A stretch of DNA of 64,000 bases from a bacterium (lineage in GTDB: Bacteria; Actinomycetota; Acidimicrobiia; Acidimicrobiales; CATQHL01): NCBI GenBank assembly GCA_028824415.1, contig JAPPDX010000129.1, forward strand, positions 21,856 through 85,855, in the 5' to 3' direction. Positions 1-8,330 of the stretch are shown in pieces. The notes under the pieces were generated by a model. It was not told where the DNA came from. It saw only the letters and a list, made by a program, of their open reading frames with translations, and ran no database searches. Both the position numbers and the translations under genes were made by a program. Positions within the stretch are counted from its first letter, which is position 1. Each line of letters begins with the position of its first letter.

Positions 1-1
1 C

Positions 2-190
2 GACGGGGTCGTGCTGTCCACCGGCACGTGCCTGGTTCCGCCGCTGGAGATGCCGAGCGAGGTGGGCGACATCATCGAGATCGCCATCGACGACGTCGGC
101 AGCATGCGCAACGTCGTTACCTCCACCGACGACATCAAACCCTGGATGCACCGCCGCCACGCCGATCCGCTCGCCGCCTACGACGGCTGA
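2..190 (+). CDS. Fumarylacetoacetate hydrolase-family protein, C-terminal fragment
   Basis: Only the last 62 codons are in the window; the gene enters from the left edge and stops at TGA 188-190. The visible protein has the C-terminal pattern of the FAH superfamily: a 'STGTCLVPP' strand-turn followed by an E-x-GD-x-x-E-I segment and 'IDDVGSMRN'. In family members (acylpyruvases, 2-hydroxyhepta-2,4-diene-1,7-dioate isomerases, 2-keto-4-pentenoate hydratase-like enzymes) this part closes the beta-roll that binds a divalent metal and cleaves or isomerises a diketo acid. The metal ligands lie upstream, outside the window, so the substrate cannot be assigned. It converges directly on the TauE/SafE gene with no spacer. 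Confidence 0.75.
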   Translation, partial: DGVVLSTGTCLVPPLEMPSEVGDIIEIAIDDVGSMRNVVTSTDDIKPWMHRRHADPLAAYDG

Positions 191-907
191 TCAGATCAAC
201 TGGCCGATGATGAGGGCCACGCCGCCGGCGAGGGCGACGCTGAGGACGGCCGGGCGGAACCACGCCCGGTCCAGGAACGGCCGCACCAGCCGCGAGATGG
301 CGAGCCCGATGAACATCCCCGGCACCAGGTAGCCGATCAGCCTGAGCTCGTGCAGGCCGAAGTTGTCTCGCGCCACCAGCAACCCGATGCCCACCCCGCC
401 CACGATGCCGATGTACACCGAGGAGGTGGACCTAAGCACGGGGGGGCGCATCTCGCTGAAGCAGATCCCCAGGGGCGCACCGGGCAGCGCCGCGGCGATG
501 GCCCCGAAACTGCAGGTCAGCCCCCCGGCGATCTCCGTGCGGCGGGTCTGGCGCAGGCGGAATCCGGCGAGTAGGACCAGCGCAGAGCCGGCGACCAGCG
601 CCCCGATCAGAATCGTCCGGATCGTCTCGGGTACGAGTTCCAGGACCGCGAACCCAGCTGCCAGGCCGAACGGGAGTCCCCAGAGCGCGTGCCTGACCGC
701 TCGCCAGTCGATGTGCCTGCCCTCCACGATGATGTGCCGGATCCCGATGATCTGACCGACGATCAGCAGCGGTCCCGGGATGAACGCGGGGTCGATGGCG
801 ACCAGTGCCGGGGCGGCCACCAGCGACAACCCCACGCCGACCGAGCCCTGCACGATGGCGCCGCCGGCCACCGCGGCGATAGCGAGAACCAGCTCGACGG
901 CACTCAA
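191..907 (-). CDS. TauE/SafE (TSUP) family membrane transporter
   Basis: A 238-residue hydrophobic protein with about eight predicted membrane segments and the two-half TSUP architecture; the first helix is followed by a 'GSVGVGLSLVAAPAL' segment typical of the family. Characterised TSUP proteins export or import sulfite, sulfoacetate or other small organic anions; the substrate here is unknown. The start is a TTG at 905-907 that overlaps the TGA of the Rieske gene (TTGA), so translation is probably coupled. It is the last gene of the molybdenum-hydroxylase run, which suggests that it moves a substrate or product of that pathway (inference). Confidence 0.8.
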   Translation of the reverse strand: MSAVELVLAIAAVAGGAIVQGSVGVGLSLVAAPALVAIDPAFIPGPLLIVGQIIGIRHIIVEGRHIDWRAVRHALWGLPFGLAAGFAVLELVPETIRTILIGALVAGSALVLLAGFRLRQTRRTEIAGGLTCSFGAIAAALPGAPLGICFSEMRPPVLRSTSSVYIGIVGGVGIGLLVARDNFGLHELRLIGYLVPGMFIGLAISRLVRPFLDRAWFRPAVLSVALAGGVALIIGQLI

Positions 908-1353
908 GGGTTATGCCTTGGAGCGCGCCTGACGAGGATCTCCCCGGCCACCTCCCGGCACGGGTGGACCTCGATGTCGCCCTTGCGGTCGCGGCGGCCG
1001 TCGAGGTTCTCCTTCCAGCCACGGCCGTCGGTACCGAACGTCCAGAAGTGTGTGAGGCAGACGAGTTCCTCGCCGGCCACCGCTCCGGCGTCGCCCAGGT
1101 GTGACCACTGGTGCGGGCAACGCGCCTCCATCACGCACGGAACCCCGCTCTCGGTGCGCCAGACGACCACGTCGGCTCCGTCGAGGATTGCCTCGGTCAC
1201 CTCGCCGCGCGGCACTGCATCGGCGGTCGCGACCGCCACCCAGGAGCCCGCCGCGTCGTCGGTGCCCCGAGAGTCGGCGGGAGGGTCGACTTCCGCCGGC
1301 GCTGCTGGATCGTCCGGTCCGGTTGAGGCCGCGCCGGATCCGTCGACAGTCAT
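904..1353 (-). CDS. Rieske-type [2Fe-2S] ferredoxin
   Basis: A 149-residue protein with a Pro/Asp/Ala-rich N-terminal tail of about 35 residues and one Rieske domain. The cluster ligands are visible as C79-P-H81 and C99-L-T-H102 with the normal spacing. There is no catalytic oxygenase domain, so this is an electron carrier rather than a ring hydroxylase. The ATG at 1351-1353 overlaps the TGA of the upstream large-subunit gene (ATGA). Its place directly after two molybdenum-hydroxylase large subunits suggests that it takes electrons from, or passes them to, that enzyme or an unseen oxygenase. Homologues next to XDH-type large subunits are less common than free Rieske ferredoxins in oxygenase clusters. 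Confidence 0.85.
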   Translation of the reverse strand: MTVDGSGAASTGPDDPAAPAEVDPPADSRGTDDAAGSWVAVATADAVPRGEVTEAILDGADVVVWRTESGVPCVMEARCPHQWSHLGDAGAVAGEELVCLTHFWTFGTDGRGWKENLDGRRDRKGDIEVHPCREVAGEILVRRAPRHNP

Positions 1354-3728
1354 CCCGCTGCCTCGAGAATCGCCGTCCTGATGCGGTGCGGTGACAGCGG
1401 CCCGTCGGTCAAGCGCACCCCGAGCGGCGCCAGAGCGTCGGCCACGGCGTTGAAGACGCACGGAACCGACCCGATCGCCCCGCCCTCCCCGGTGCCCTTG
1501 TGGCCGCCCGGGCTGTCGGAGAGGGTGACGATGTGGCCGAACTCGAACGAAGGGACCTCCGCCGCGCTCGGCACCAGGTAGTCGGCGAAGGTGGTGGTCA
1601 GGGGGTTGCCGTCGGCGTCGTAGGAGACCTCCTCCAGCAGCGCCCCACCGATGCCCTGCGCCACGCCTCCTGCGATCTGACCCTTCACCACCATCGGGTT
1701 GATCATCGCGCCGCAATCCTCGCTCACGGCGTAGCGCAGCAGCCGGACCTCGCCGGTGGCGATGTCAACCTCGCATGTGCATGCGTGCGCCGCGTTGGAG
1801 TAGGTCACCGGCGGCGCCTTGAAGCGGGCAGTGTGCTCGAGGCCGCCGCTGATGTCGTCGGGCAGCGCGTCCGGTCGCATGTAGGCAGCCTGCGCCACCT
1901 CGGCGACGGTCATCCGCCGCGCCGGTGTGCCGCGCACCGCCACGGCGCCGCCGCCGAGGTCCAGGTCGTCGGGCGAGGCCTCCATCAATTCGGCGGCGAT
2001 TCGCAGCAGCTTCGCCCGCACGCCCGCCGATGCGGCCCGCGCCGCGCCACCGGCGATGACCGCCGAGCGGCTGCCGCCGGTGCCGAAGCCGTAGGGCGTG
2101 CCATGGCCCTGGTGGAAGCGCACATTGCCGGGGTGCACGCCCAATGCGTCGGCAACGATCTGCGCAATCGTCGTCTCGAGGCTCTGCCCATGGCTGCCCG
2201 TGCCCGCGTAGACGTTCACCGAGCCGTCCGGCTCGACGCGCACCGTCGCCCCCTCGGTGGCCAGCGCGCCGAACCCGATTGCCGAGGGCTCCACATAGAC
2301 CGCGACGCCGATGCCGGGCAGCGAGCCGGCTCCCGGAGCCCGCTCACCGGGGGCCAGCGAGGCCCCCACCGTCGCCCGGACCTCCCGCTGTGTGGCGCGG
2401 AAACCGTCGTAGTCGATCATCTCCGCGACCTGATCGAGACACTCGGCGGGGGAGATGCGGTCGTAGGTGAGGCCGGTCGCCGTGTTGTGCGGCAGGTCCT
2501 CGGCGCGCAGCACGTTGCGCCGGCGAAGTTCCAGCGGGTCGATCTCGAGTCGGCGGGCCAGCATGTCCACGATCAGTTCCCTGGCCACGCTCTCGATCTG
2601 CCACGGCCCCCGGTAGGCCCCCCGCCCGCAGGTGTTGGTGTAGACGGTGGCCGTGCGCCAGCCGACGCTGCCGATCCGGTAGGGGCCGGGCAGGTGGACG
2701 CATGCCATCCTGCCGTTGCCGGGGTTGCCGCCGTTGGAGTACGCCCCGTTGTCCTCCAGGTGGTCGATGGTGGCCGCCACGAAGCGCCCATCGGCGGTCG
2801 CGCCGAGGCTGACATCGGCGCGGTCGCGTCGTGCGTGGTTGGATGACGTGAGGTTCTCGCTGCGTCCCTCGATCCAGCGCATGGGCCGGCCGAGACGCCG
2901 CGCGCACACCATGACCGCGAACTCCTCGCGGCCCAGGAAGACCTTCTGGCCGAACCCGCCGCCGACGTCACCCATGTGCACGCGCACCTGGTGCACGGCG
3001 AGGCCGAGGGTGCGAGCGGCGGCCAGCGCCGTCTCGTGCGGGCTCTGGGTGGAGATCCACACATCGAGCGTCTCGTCGAAGGCGCGCCACTCCGCCAGCA
3101 GGCCGCGGGTCTCCATGGGGGCGTTTGCCTGGCGATTCTGGGTGATTACGGCACGCACCGAGGTGTCGGCGCCGGCCATGGCCTCGTCGACGGTGGTCGG
3201 CCACGCCTCCGCCGAGTTCGAGACGTTCGACCCCAACTCCGGGTGGACCAGGTTGTTGTTTTCTGCGGCGGTCTCGAAGTCCAGCACCGGTGTCTGGTCC
3301 TCGTAGTCGATCTCGACCAGTTCGAGAGCGTCGGCGACCACCGCGGGACTCACGGCCACGACCACCGCCACGGGGTCGCCGACGAAGCGCACGTCACCGT
3401 CGGCCAGCAGGTGATCCGGCGGGCCGCCCCCGCCAGGGAGCACCAGCGAGCCGCGCAACGAGCCCACGTCCGGATTCAGGTCGGCGGCGGTCCACACCGC
3501 CCACACCCCGTCGAGGGCGGCGGCGGCTTTGATATCGAGCCGGGTGATCCGGGCTCGCGCCCGGGTGCTGCGCGCGAAGGCCACGTGCCCGGTTCCTGGC
3601 GGCACGAGGTTGGCGACGTAGCGGCCGCGACCGGTGAGCAGCCGCGGATCCTCCAGGCGGGCGACCGACTGGCCCACGTAACGCGCCGCGGGCGGGGCAC
3701 CGACGGAGGGACCGGACGAACCGCTCAC
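1350..3728 (-). CDS. Xanthine dehydrogenase-family molybdopterin-binding large subunit (second copy)
   Basis: A 792-residue large subunit of the molybdenum hydroxylase family (aldehyde oxidase/XDH a/b hammerhead domain in about the first 150 residues, then the Mo-pterin domains). Visible signatures are 'GDVGGGFGQK' for cofactor binding, 'GAYRGPW' in the active-site loop, and a C-terminal 'KGTGEGGAIG' that carries the conserved catalytic glutamate. The loop is neither the AYxCSFR of form I CO dehydrogenase nor the AYRGAGR of form II, so CO oxidation is not supported. It is the second of two different large subunits in this operon; the gap to the first is 77 bp. Substrate unknown, probably a heterocycle or aldehyde. 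Confidence 0.88.
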   Translation of the reverse strand: MSGSSGPSVGAPPAARYVGQSVARLEDPRLLTGRGRYVANLVPPGTGHVAFARSTRARARITRLDIKAAAALDGVWAVWTAADLNPDVGSLRGSLVLPGGGGPPDHLLADGDVRFVGDPVAVVVAVSPAVVADALELVEIDYEDQTPVLDFETAAENNNLVHPELGSNVSNSAEAWPTTVDEAMAGADTSVRAVITQNRQANAPMETRGLLAEWRAFDETLDVWISTQSPHETALAAARTLGLAVHQVRVHMGDVGGGFGQKVFLGREEFAVMVCARRLGRPMRWIEGRSENLTSSNHARRDRADVSLGATADGRFVAATIDHLEDNGAYSNGGNPGNGRMACVHLPGPYRIGSVGWRTATVYTNTCGRGAYRGPWQIESVARELIVDMLARRLEIDPLELRRRNVLRAEDLPHNTATGLTYDRISPAECLDQVAEMIDYDGFRATQREVRATVGASLAPGERAPGAGSLPGIGVAVYVEPSAIGFGALATEGATVRVEPDGSVNVYAGTGSHGQSLETTIAQIVADALGVHPGNVRFHQGHGTPYGFGTGGSRSAVIAGGAARAASAGVRAKLLRIAAELMEASPDDLDLGGGAVAVRGTPARRMTVAEVAQAAYMRPDALPDDISGGLEHTARFKAPPVTYSNAAHACTCEVDIATGEVRLLRYAVSEDCGAMINPMVVKGQIAGGVAQGIGGALLEEVSYDADGNPLTTTFADYLVPSAAEVPSFEFGHIVTLSDSPGGHKGTGEGGAIGSVPCVFNAVADALAPLGVRLTDGPLSPHRIRTAILEAAG

Positions 3729-3805
3729 GGGCGCGAGGCCGAAGCGCAGGAGTCGGGCGCGCCGGCGTTCAAGACGTCGAGGAGATCGGTGGTGACTGCC
3801 GCGGC

Positions 3806-6223
3806 TCAGTCCTTGGCGTCGACCATCTCCACGATGCGTTCGGGGGTGGCGGGGAGGCGCCGGATGCGGATGCCCAGGGCGTCGTCGATGGCGGCGCAGA
3901 TGGCCGAAGGTGCCATCATGCGGCCGGCCTCACCGCCGCCCTTGACACCGTAGGGCGTGTAGGGGCTGGGGGTCTCGTTGTGGCCCACCCGCAGCGTCGG
4001 CGAGTCCAGCGCGGAGGGGATGAGGTACTCGGCGAAGGAGGGGGTGCGCAGCACGCCGTCCTCGTCGTAGAGGAACTCCTCGAAGAGGGTGCTGCCGAGT
4101 CCCTGCACGGTGCCGCCGATGACCTGCCCGCCCACCGAGCGGGGATTCACGACGGTGCCGCAGTCGTGGACGGCGGTGTAATCCAGGAACTCCACCCGCC
4201 CGGTCTCGGGGTCGACCTCCACGACGACGACGTGGCTGGCGTGGCCGACGAACGGGTAGAAGACCCCCAGGTTGGTCCGCTCGGGGTTGGGCATGGTGGT
4301 GTAGGGGTGGTCCTGGACGTGGCTGGCCTCCAGGCCGGTTTCGATCTCCTCGGGCAGGGAGTGCTTGAACATGTGCGCCGCCAGCGCGATCTCGGCGAGT
4401 TCCTTGCGCTGGTCGGGGCTGCCTCGCACCGCGAAGCCACCGTCCTCCCAGACCAAGTCGTCCTCGTTGGCCTCAAGCAGGTGGGCGGCGATCTTGGCCG
4501 CCTTGGCCCGGATGCTCTGGGCGGCGCCCTCCACCGCGCCGCCCACCATGATCGTGAAGCGGCTGCCGCCCGGCCCGGTGGCCGGCATGCCCTGGTTGGA
4601 GCCGGCGTAGACCACCGAGACGTCCTCGGGCTTGACGCCCAACTCCTCGGCCGCGAACTGCGCCACCATCGTCTCGGGACTGTTGCCCCAGGAGGCATTC
4701 GAGTACAGCGTGGCGGTCACCGCGCCCATCGCGTCCACCTTCAGCGTCACACTCTCGGGGGCGCTGGTGACCGGCGCGGCCACGGGCTCGTCGAACCAGA
4801 ACCAGAACTCGGTGGCGCTGAAGACGCTGCGCTCCTGGCAGGTGCACACCCCGATGCCGATGTGGCGGCCCTCGGCGCGCATCTCGGCCTGGCGTTTGCG
4901 CCAACCCTTGTAGTCCGAGAGTTCCATCGTCTTCTTCAGCACGGCCTCGTAGTCGCCGCTGTCGTAGACGTTGCCGGTGGGGATGAAGTAGGGGAACTGG
5001 TCGGGCTGGATGAAGTTCATGCGCCGGATCTCGAAGGGATCCATGTCCAACTCGGCGGCCATGAGGTCCACCATGCGCTCGAGGATCCAGTTGCCGACCT
5101 CGGAGCCGAAGCCCCGGTAGGCGCCCTGCTGGCACTTGTTGGTGAGCACGGCGGTGAGGTCGTAGCCGATGCTGCTCATGCGGTAGGGGCCCACGGCCTG
5201 GGCGAGGGAGTTGCCGTGCTGGCCGACGCCGAACTGGATGTAGGCGCCGTAGTTGTCGACCACCTTGTAGCGGGTGCTCAGCAGCGTGCCGTCGGACTTT
5301 GCGGCCAGTTCCACCTCGTAATAGCGGTCCGAGCCGTGGTGGTCGCCGTTGGCGATGTTGTCGAGGCGGTCCTGCATGAACTTCACCGGCCGGCCCGTGA
5401 CGCGGGCCATCATCGCGGCGATCGTGGCCGTCTTGACCTCGAAGAACTTGGCGCCGAAGCTCCCGCCCGACGGGTGGGGTTGCAGGTCCAGCTTGTTGCT
5501 GGGCACCCGCAGCGTGTTGGCCAACAGGAACAGGAAGTGTGTGAACGACATGGAGTTCACGTGGATGGTCATCATCCCGGTTGCGGAGTCGTAGTCGGCC
5601 ACCGCGCCGACGGTCTCCAGCGGCTGGCCGCCAGAGCGGCCCCACCACAGCGTGTCGCGCACGATCACATCGGCGGCGGCGAAATCACCGTCCACGTCGC
5701 CGAACGCGAACTTCCGGTGGAAGGGGACGTTGGACTCCAGGGCCTCGTGGATCAGCGGCGCGTCGTCGGTGAGGGCGGCGAGCATGTCGGTGAGCGGCTC
5801 CAACGGCTCGTACTCCACCTCGATGAGCTCGGCGGCGTCCTCGGCGATCGCCCGGGAGGTGGCGGCCACCACGGCCACGCCCTCGCCCATGTAGCGCACC
5901 TTGTCCACCGCCAGGCAGTACCAGGTGTGTTTGTCCGGCGACGGCCCGAAGTCGGGCATGGGGTTGACGTGGTCTGTGACGTTCTCGCTGGTGACGATGG
6001 CAACCACGCCGGGCACGGCCTCGGCGGCGGAGGTGTCGATGCTGAGGATCTTGGCGTGGGCCATGGTGCTGCGCGCCACGGCCACCTCCAGCATGTTCGG
6101 CACCTCGTAGTCGTCGATGTAGTTGCCGCGGCCTCGCAGGAACTTCGGGTCCTCCACCCGGGGGATCGACTTGCCGACCCACTCCAGGTGCTCGGGGTGC
6201 TGGCGTACTTCGGGGACGGTCAT
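3806..6223 (-). CDS. Xanthine dehydrogenase-family molybdopterin-binding large subunit (first copy)
   Basis: An 805-residue Mo-hydroxylase large subunit. It opens with the family's 'GKSIPRVEDPKFLRGRGNY' segment and then has the a/b hammerhead domain, the cofactor segment 'GGSFGAK', the active-site loop 'GAYRGFG', and a C-terminal 'KGGGEAG' with the expected catalytic glutamate. It directly follows the 2Fe-2S subunit gene (1 bp between stop and start), giving the usual medium-small-large order of such enzymes. The protein differs widely from the neighbouring second large subunit, so the two probably use different substrates, act at successive steps, or form alternative complexes with the shared FAD and FeS subunits. 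Confidence 0.9.
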   Translation of the reverse strand: MTVPEVRQHPEHLEWVGKSIPRVEDPKFLRGRGNYIDDYEVPNMLEVAVARSTMAHAKILSIDTSAAEAVPGVVAIVTSENVTDHVNPMPDFGPSPDKHTWYCLAVDKVRYMGEGVAVVAATSRAIAEDAAELIEVEYEPLEPLTDMLAALTDDAPLIHEALESNVPFHRKFAFGDVDGDFAAADVIVRDTLWWGRSGGQPLETVGAVADYDSATGMMTIHVNSMSFTHFLFLLANTLRVPSNKLDLQPHPSGGSFGAKFFEVKTATIAAMMARVTGRPVKFMQDRLDNIANGDHHGSDRYYEVELAAKSDGTLLSTRYKVVDNYGAYIQFGVGQHGNSLAQAVGPYRMSSIGYDLTAVLTNKCQQGAYRGFGSEVGNWILERMVDLMAAELDMDPFEIRRMNFIQPDQFPYFIPTGNVYDSGDYEAVLKKTMELSDYKGWRKRQAEMRAEGRHIGIGVCTCQERSVFSATEFWFWFDEPVAAPVTSAPESVTLKVDAMGAVTATLYSNASWGNSPETMVAQFAAEELGVKPEDVSVVYAGSNQGMPATGPGGSRFTIMVGGAVEGAAQSIRAKAAKIAAHLLEANEDDLVWEDGGFAVRGSPDQRKELAEIALAAHMFKHSLPEEIETGLEASHVQDHPYTTMPNPERTNLGVFYPFVGHASHVVVVEVDPETGRVEFLDYTAVHDCGTVVNPRSVGGQVIGGTVQGLGSTLFEEFLYDEDGVLRTPSFAEYLIPSALDSPTLRVGHNETPSPYTPYGVKGGGEAGRMMAPSAICAAIDDALGIRIRRLPATPERIVEMVDAKD

Positions 6224-6224
6224 G

Positions 6225-6707
6225 TCAGCCCTCCTCTGCGCGCATCTCGGCGGCGGCGTCCAGGACGGCGTCGACGATGTACTGGTAGCCGGTGCAGCGG
6301 CACATGTTGCTGGAGATCCCCTCCCGAGCCTCCTCGGCGGTGAGGTTGGGGTTGTCGTTGATGAGTTCCAGGCTCCGCAGCAGCATGCCGGGTGTGCAGA
6401 ACCCGCACTGCAGGCCCTGGTGGCGCCGGAACGCCTCCTGGAGGGGATGCATCTCGGCGCCGGGAGCGAGGCTCTCGACGGTCTGGATTTCGGCGCCGTC
6501 GGCCTGGACGGCGAACATGATGCACGACCGCACGCTGCGGCCGCCGATCAGTACCGTGCAGGCCCCGCAGGCGCCCTGCTCGCAGCCGATGTGCGTTCCC
6601 ACCAAGCCCACGTCGTGGCGCAGGAAGTCCGCCAGGCTGCGCCGTGACTCCACGCTGGCCGATGTCGCGGCGCCGTTGATCGTCACGGTGATGTCGTGAG
6701 TGCTCAT
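6225..6707 (-). CDS. [2Fe-2S] small subunit of a molybdenum hydroxylase
   Basis: 160 residues, normal for a CoxS/NdhS/XdhC-type subunit. The N-terminal plant-ferredoxin-like cluster is bound by C42, C47, C50 and C62 and the C-terminal helical-domain cluster by C101, C104, C136 and C138; all eight ligands are visible. It relays electrons from the Mo site to the FAD subunit. The start overlaps the stop of the FAD-subunit gene by 4 bp (ATGA at 6704-6707). It serves the large subunit that follows it and possibly also the second one. Confidence 0.95.
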   Translation of the reverse strand: MSTHDITVTINGAATSASVESRRSLADFLRHDVGLVGTHIGCEQGACGACTVLIGGRSVRSCIMFAVQADGAEIQTVESLAPGAEMHPLQEAFRRHQGLQCGFCTPGMLLRSLELINDNPNLTAEEAREGISSNMCRCTGYQYIVDAVLDAAAEMRAEEG

Positions 6708-7576
6708 GTCGCTCCTCCCGCACGCTCGGCGGCTGTCGTCAGTGCGCGCCGGGTGAGGACCCGGGCGAGTTTCTTGCGGTAGGCGCCCGAGCCGAAGGAG
6801 TCCGACAGCGGCTCGATGCCGGCTGCGGCCGCCTCCGCCGCCCCCGCGAAGACCTCCGCCCCCGGCGCGGACCCCACCAGGATCGCTTCGGCCTCCGGGC
6901 GGCGCAGCGGCACCTCCGCCACCCCTCCCAACACCACCGACGCCCGGTCAATGGTGCCGGCGTCGACGTGGACCATCACAGCCGCGAGGGCGATCGGCCA
7001 GCTCTCCTTGGTAACGCTGAACTCCAAGAAACCGTGACCGGTGCCCGACGGCCAGGCGTCCACCGTCACGCCGGTGACCAGCTCGCCCTCCTCCAGAGCC
7101 GTCGTGAAGTAGCCCTCGAAGAAGTCCTCCGAGGAGATCTCCCGCGTCCCGCCGGCGCCCTGGGCGGTAACCGTGCCGCCCTGGGCCTTGAACGCGGCGG
7201 GCATCTCCGCGCTCGGATCGGCATGGGCGATGCTGCCCACCACCGTGCCCTGATGGCGCACCGGCACCTGGCCCGCATTCGAGATCGCATCCGCCAGGAC
7301 CGGCGCAGCCGCCAGCGTCTCCGCATGCAACTCCACAGTCCGCTGGCGGGCGGCCGCGCCCACGTGCAGGCCGGCCCCGTTGGCTCCGATGCCTGCCAGA
7401 TCCGGCGCGTGGGTGATGTCCACCAGGAAGCCCGGCGCCGCCAGGCGCAGATTCATCAACGGGATCAGACTCTGACCTCCCGCCAGGATCCGCGCATCGA
7501 AACCCAACTCACCCAGCAGCGCCGCCGCCTCCGTGGCCGATCCCGCCCGGTGATACTCGAAAGGTGGCGACTTCAT
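6704..7576 (-). CDS. FAD-binding medium subunit of a molybdenum hydroxylase
   Basis: A 290-residue CoxM-type subunit beginning 'MKSPPFEYHRAGSATEAAALL'. It has the family FAD-binding motif 'AGGQSLIPLMNLRLA' near residue 35 and a second FAD motif with 'GSIAHADPSAEMPAA' near residue 120. The ATG at 7574-7576 was chosen because a clear GGAGGG lies just upstream; longer in-frame extensions add no conserved sequence. It is the first gene of the Mo-hydroxylase subunit block. The 111-bp gap to the response regulator gene upstream is the only sizeable gap in the run and may hold a promoter. Confidence 0.93.
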   Translation of the reverse strand: MKSPPFEYHRAGSATEAAALLGELGFDARILAGGQSLIPLMNLRLAAPGFLVDITHAPDLAGIGANGAGLHVGAAARQRTVELHAETLAAAPVLADAISNAGQVPVRHQGTVVGSIAHADPSAEMPAAFKAQGGTVTAQGAGGTREISSEDFFEGYFTTALEEGELVTGVTVDAWPSGTGHGFLEFSVTKESWPIALAAVMVHVDAGTIDRASVVLGGVAEVPLRRPEAEAILVGSAPGAEVFAGAAEAAAAGIEPLSDSFGSGAYRKKLARVLTRRALTTAAERAGGAT

Positions 7577-7687
7577 AGGCCCTCCCTGGAGATGCTGATC
7601 CGGAAGGTAGTTCGTGAAGCACTCACGCGCCACGACGGAATCGGCACGCCTTTGCCCCCAACCAGGGCCCGCGGCACTGGTGATCGG

Positions 7688-8323
7688 CTAGAGGAGACGC
7701 AGGTGGCGTGCCTTGGCGAGGGCCTCGATGCGGTTGCGGGCCTGCAGCTTCTGCAGCAGCGACTGCACGTAGCTGCGCACCGTGTTCTCGGCCAGGTGCA
7801 ACTCCTCGGCGATCTCCTTGCTGGTGCGGCCGAGCGCCATCACGCACAGCACTTCGTATTCGCGCAGGGTCAGCGAGGTACCGGATCCGTTGCGCCCGGG
7901 AAGATTCTGCGCCCGCTCGGAGGGGAGGTCGGTGAGCGAGGGATCCACGAAGACGTTGCCCGCCAGGACAGCCCGTAGAGCCTCGACGAGGTCGCGGGTC
8001 CCCTTGAGCACGATGCCGGTGGCGCCGGCGTTGAGGCACGCCCGCAGCGGCTCGGGATCGTCGAAGGCGGTGTGGATCACGACCCGCGCCGTGGGCGAGA
8101 CCGACAGCAGCGAGCGGCAGAGTGGCGGCGCCAGGTGTTCGCCCAGCTTCAGGTCCAGGATCACGATGTCGGGCTGCAACCGTCGCGCCATGTCCTCAGC
8201 GCTCACGGGGTCGGCGGCCTCGCCCACCAGTTGCAGGTCGACGGTTTCCGCCAGGATCCTGCGAACGCCGTCGATCACGACGGGATGGTCGTCCACGACC
8301 AGGACGCGGGCTCGCTCGGTCAT
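7688..8323 (-). CDS. NarL/FixJ-type response regulator
   Basis: An N-terminal receiver domain has the acidic pair D11-D12 and the phospho-acceptor D57 in 'DIVILDLKL'. A C-terminal LuxR-type helix-turn-helix follows ('LTLREYEVLCVMALGRTSKE' onwards). The ATG at 8321-8323 is preferred because a GAGG lies five bases upstream; an earlier in-frame ATG at 8336-8338 would add five residues and overlap the kinase stop. It is coupled to the histidine kinase gene upstream and lies just before the molybdenum-hydroxylase genes, so it is a good candidate for their transcriptional regulator (inference). Confidence 0.93.
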   Translation of the reverse strand: MTERARVLVVDDHPVVIDGVRRILAETVDLQLVGEAADPVSAEDMARRLQPDIVILDLKLGEHLAPPLCRSLLSVSPTARVVIHTAFDDPEPLRACLNAGATGIVLKGTRDLVEALRAVLAGNVFVDPSLTDLPSERAQNLPGRNGSGTSLTLREYEVLCVMALGRTSKEIAEELHLAENTVRSYVQSLLQKLQARNRIEALAKARHLRLL

Positions 8324-8330
8324 CCCTTCC

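Noticed and set aside
3980..6343. Very long open frame antisense to the first Mo-hydroxylase large subunit
   Set aside because: It is His/Val/Gly-rich low-complexity sequence produced by third-position GC bias; the opposite strand encodes a well-conserved enzyme with all motifs. Similar antisense frames across the window were dismissed for the same reason.
1350..6707. CO dehydrogenase (coxMSL) operon
   Set aside because: The subunit order fits, but the active-site loops read GAYRGPW and GAYRGFG instead of the form I AYxCSFR or form II AYRGAGR signature, so CO oxidation is not supported.
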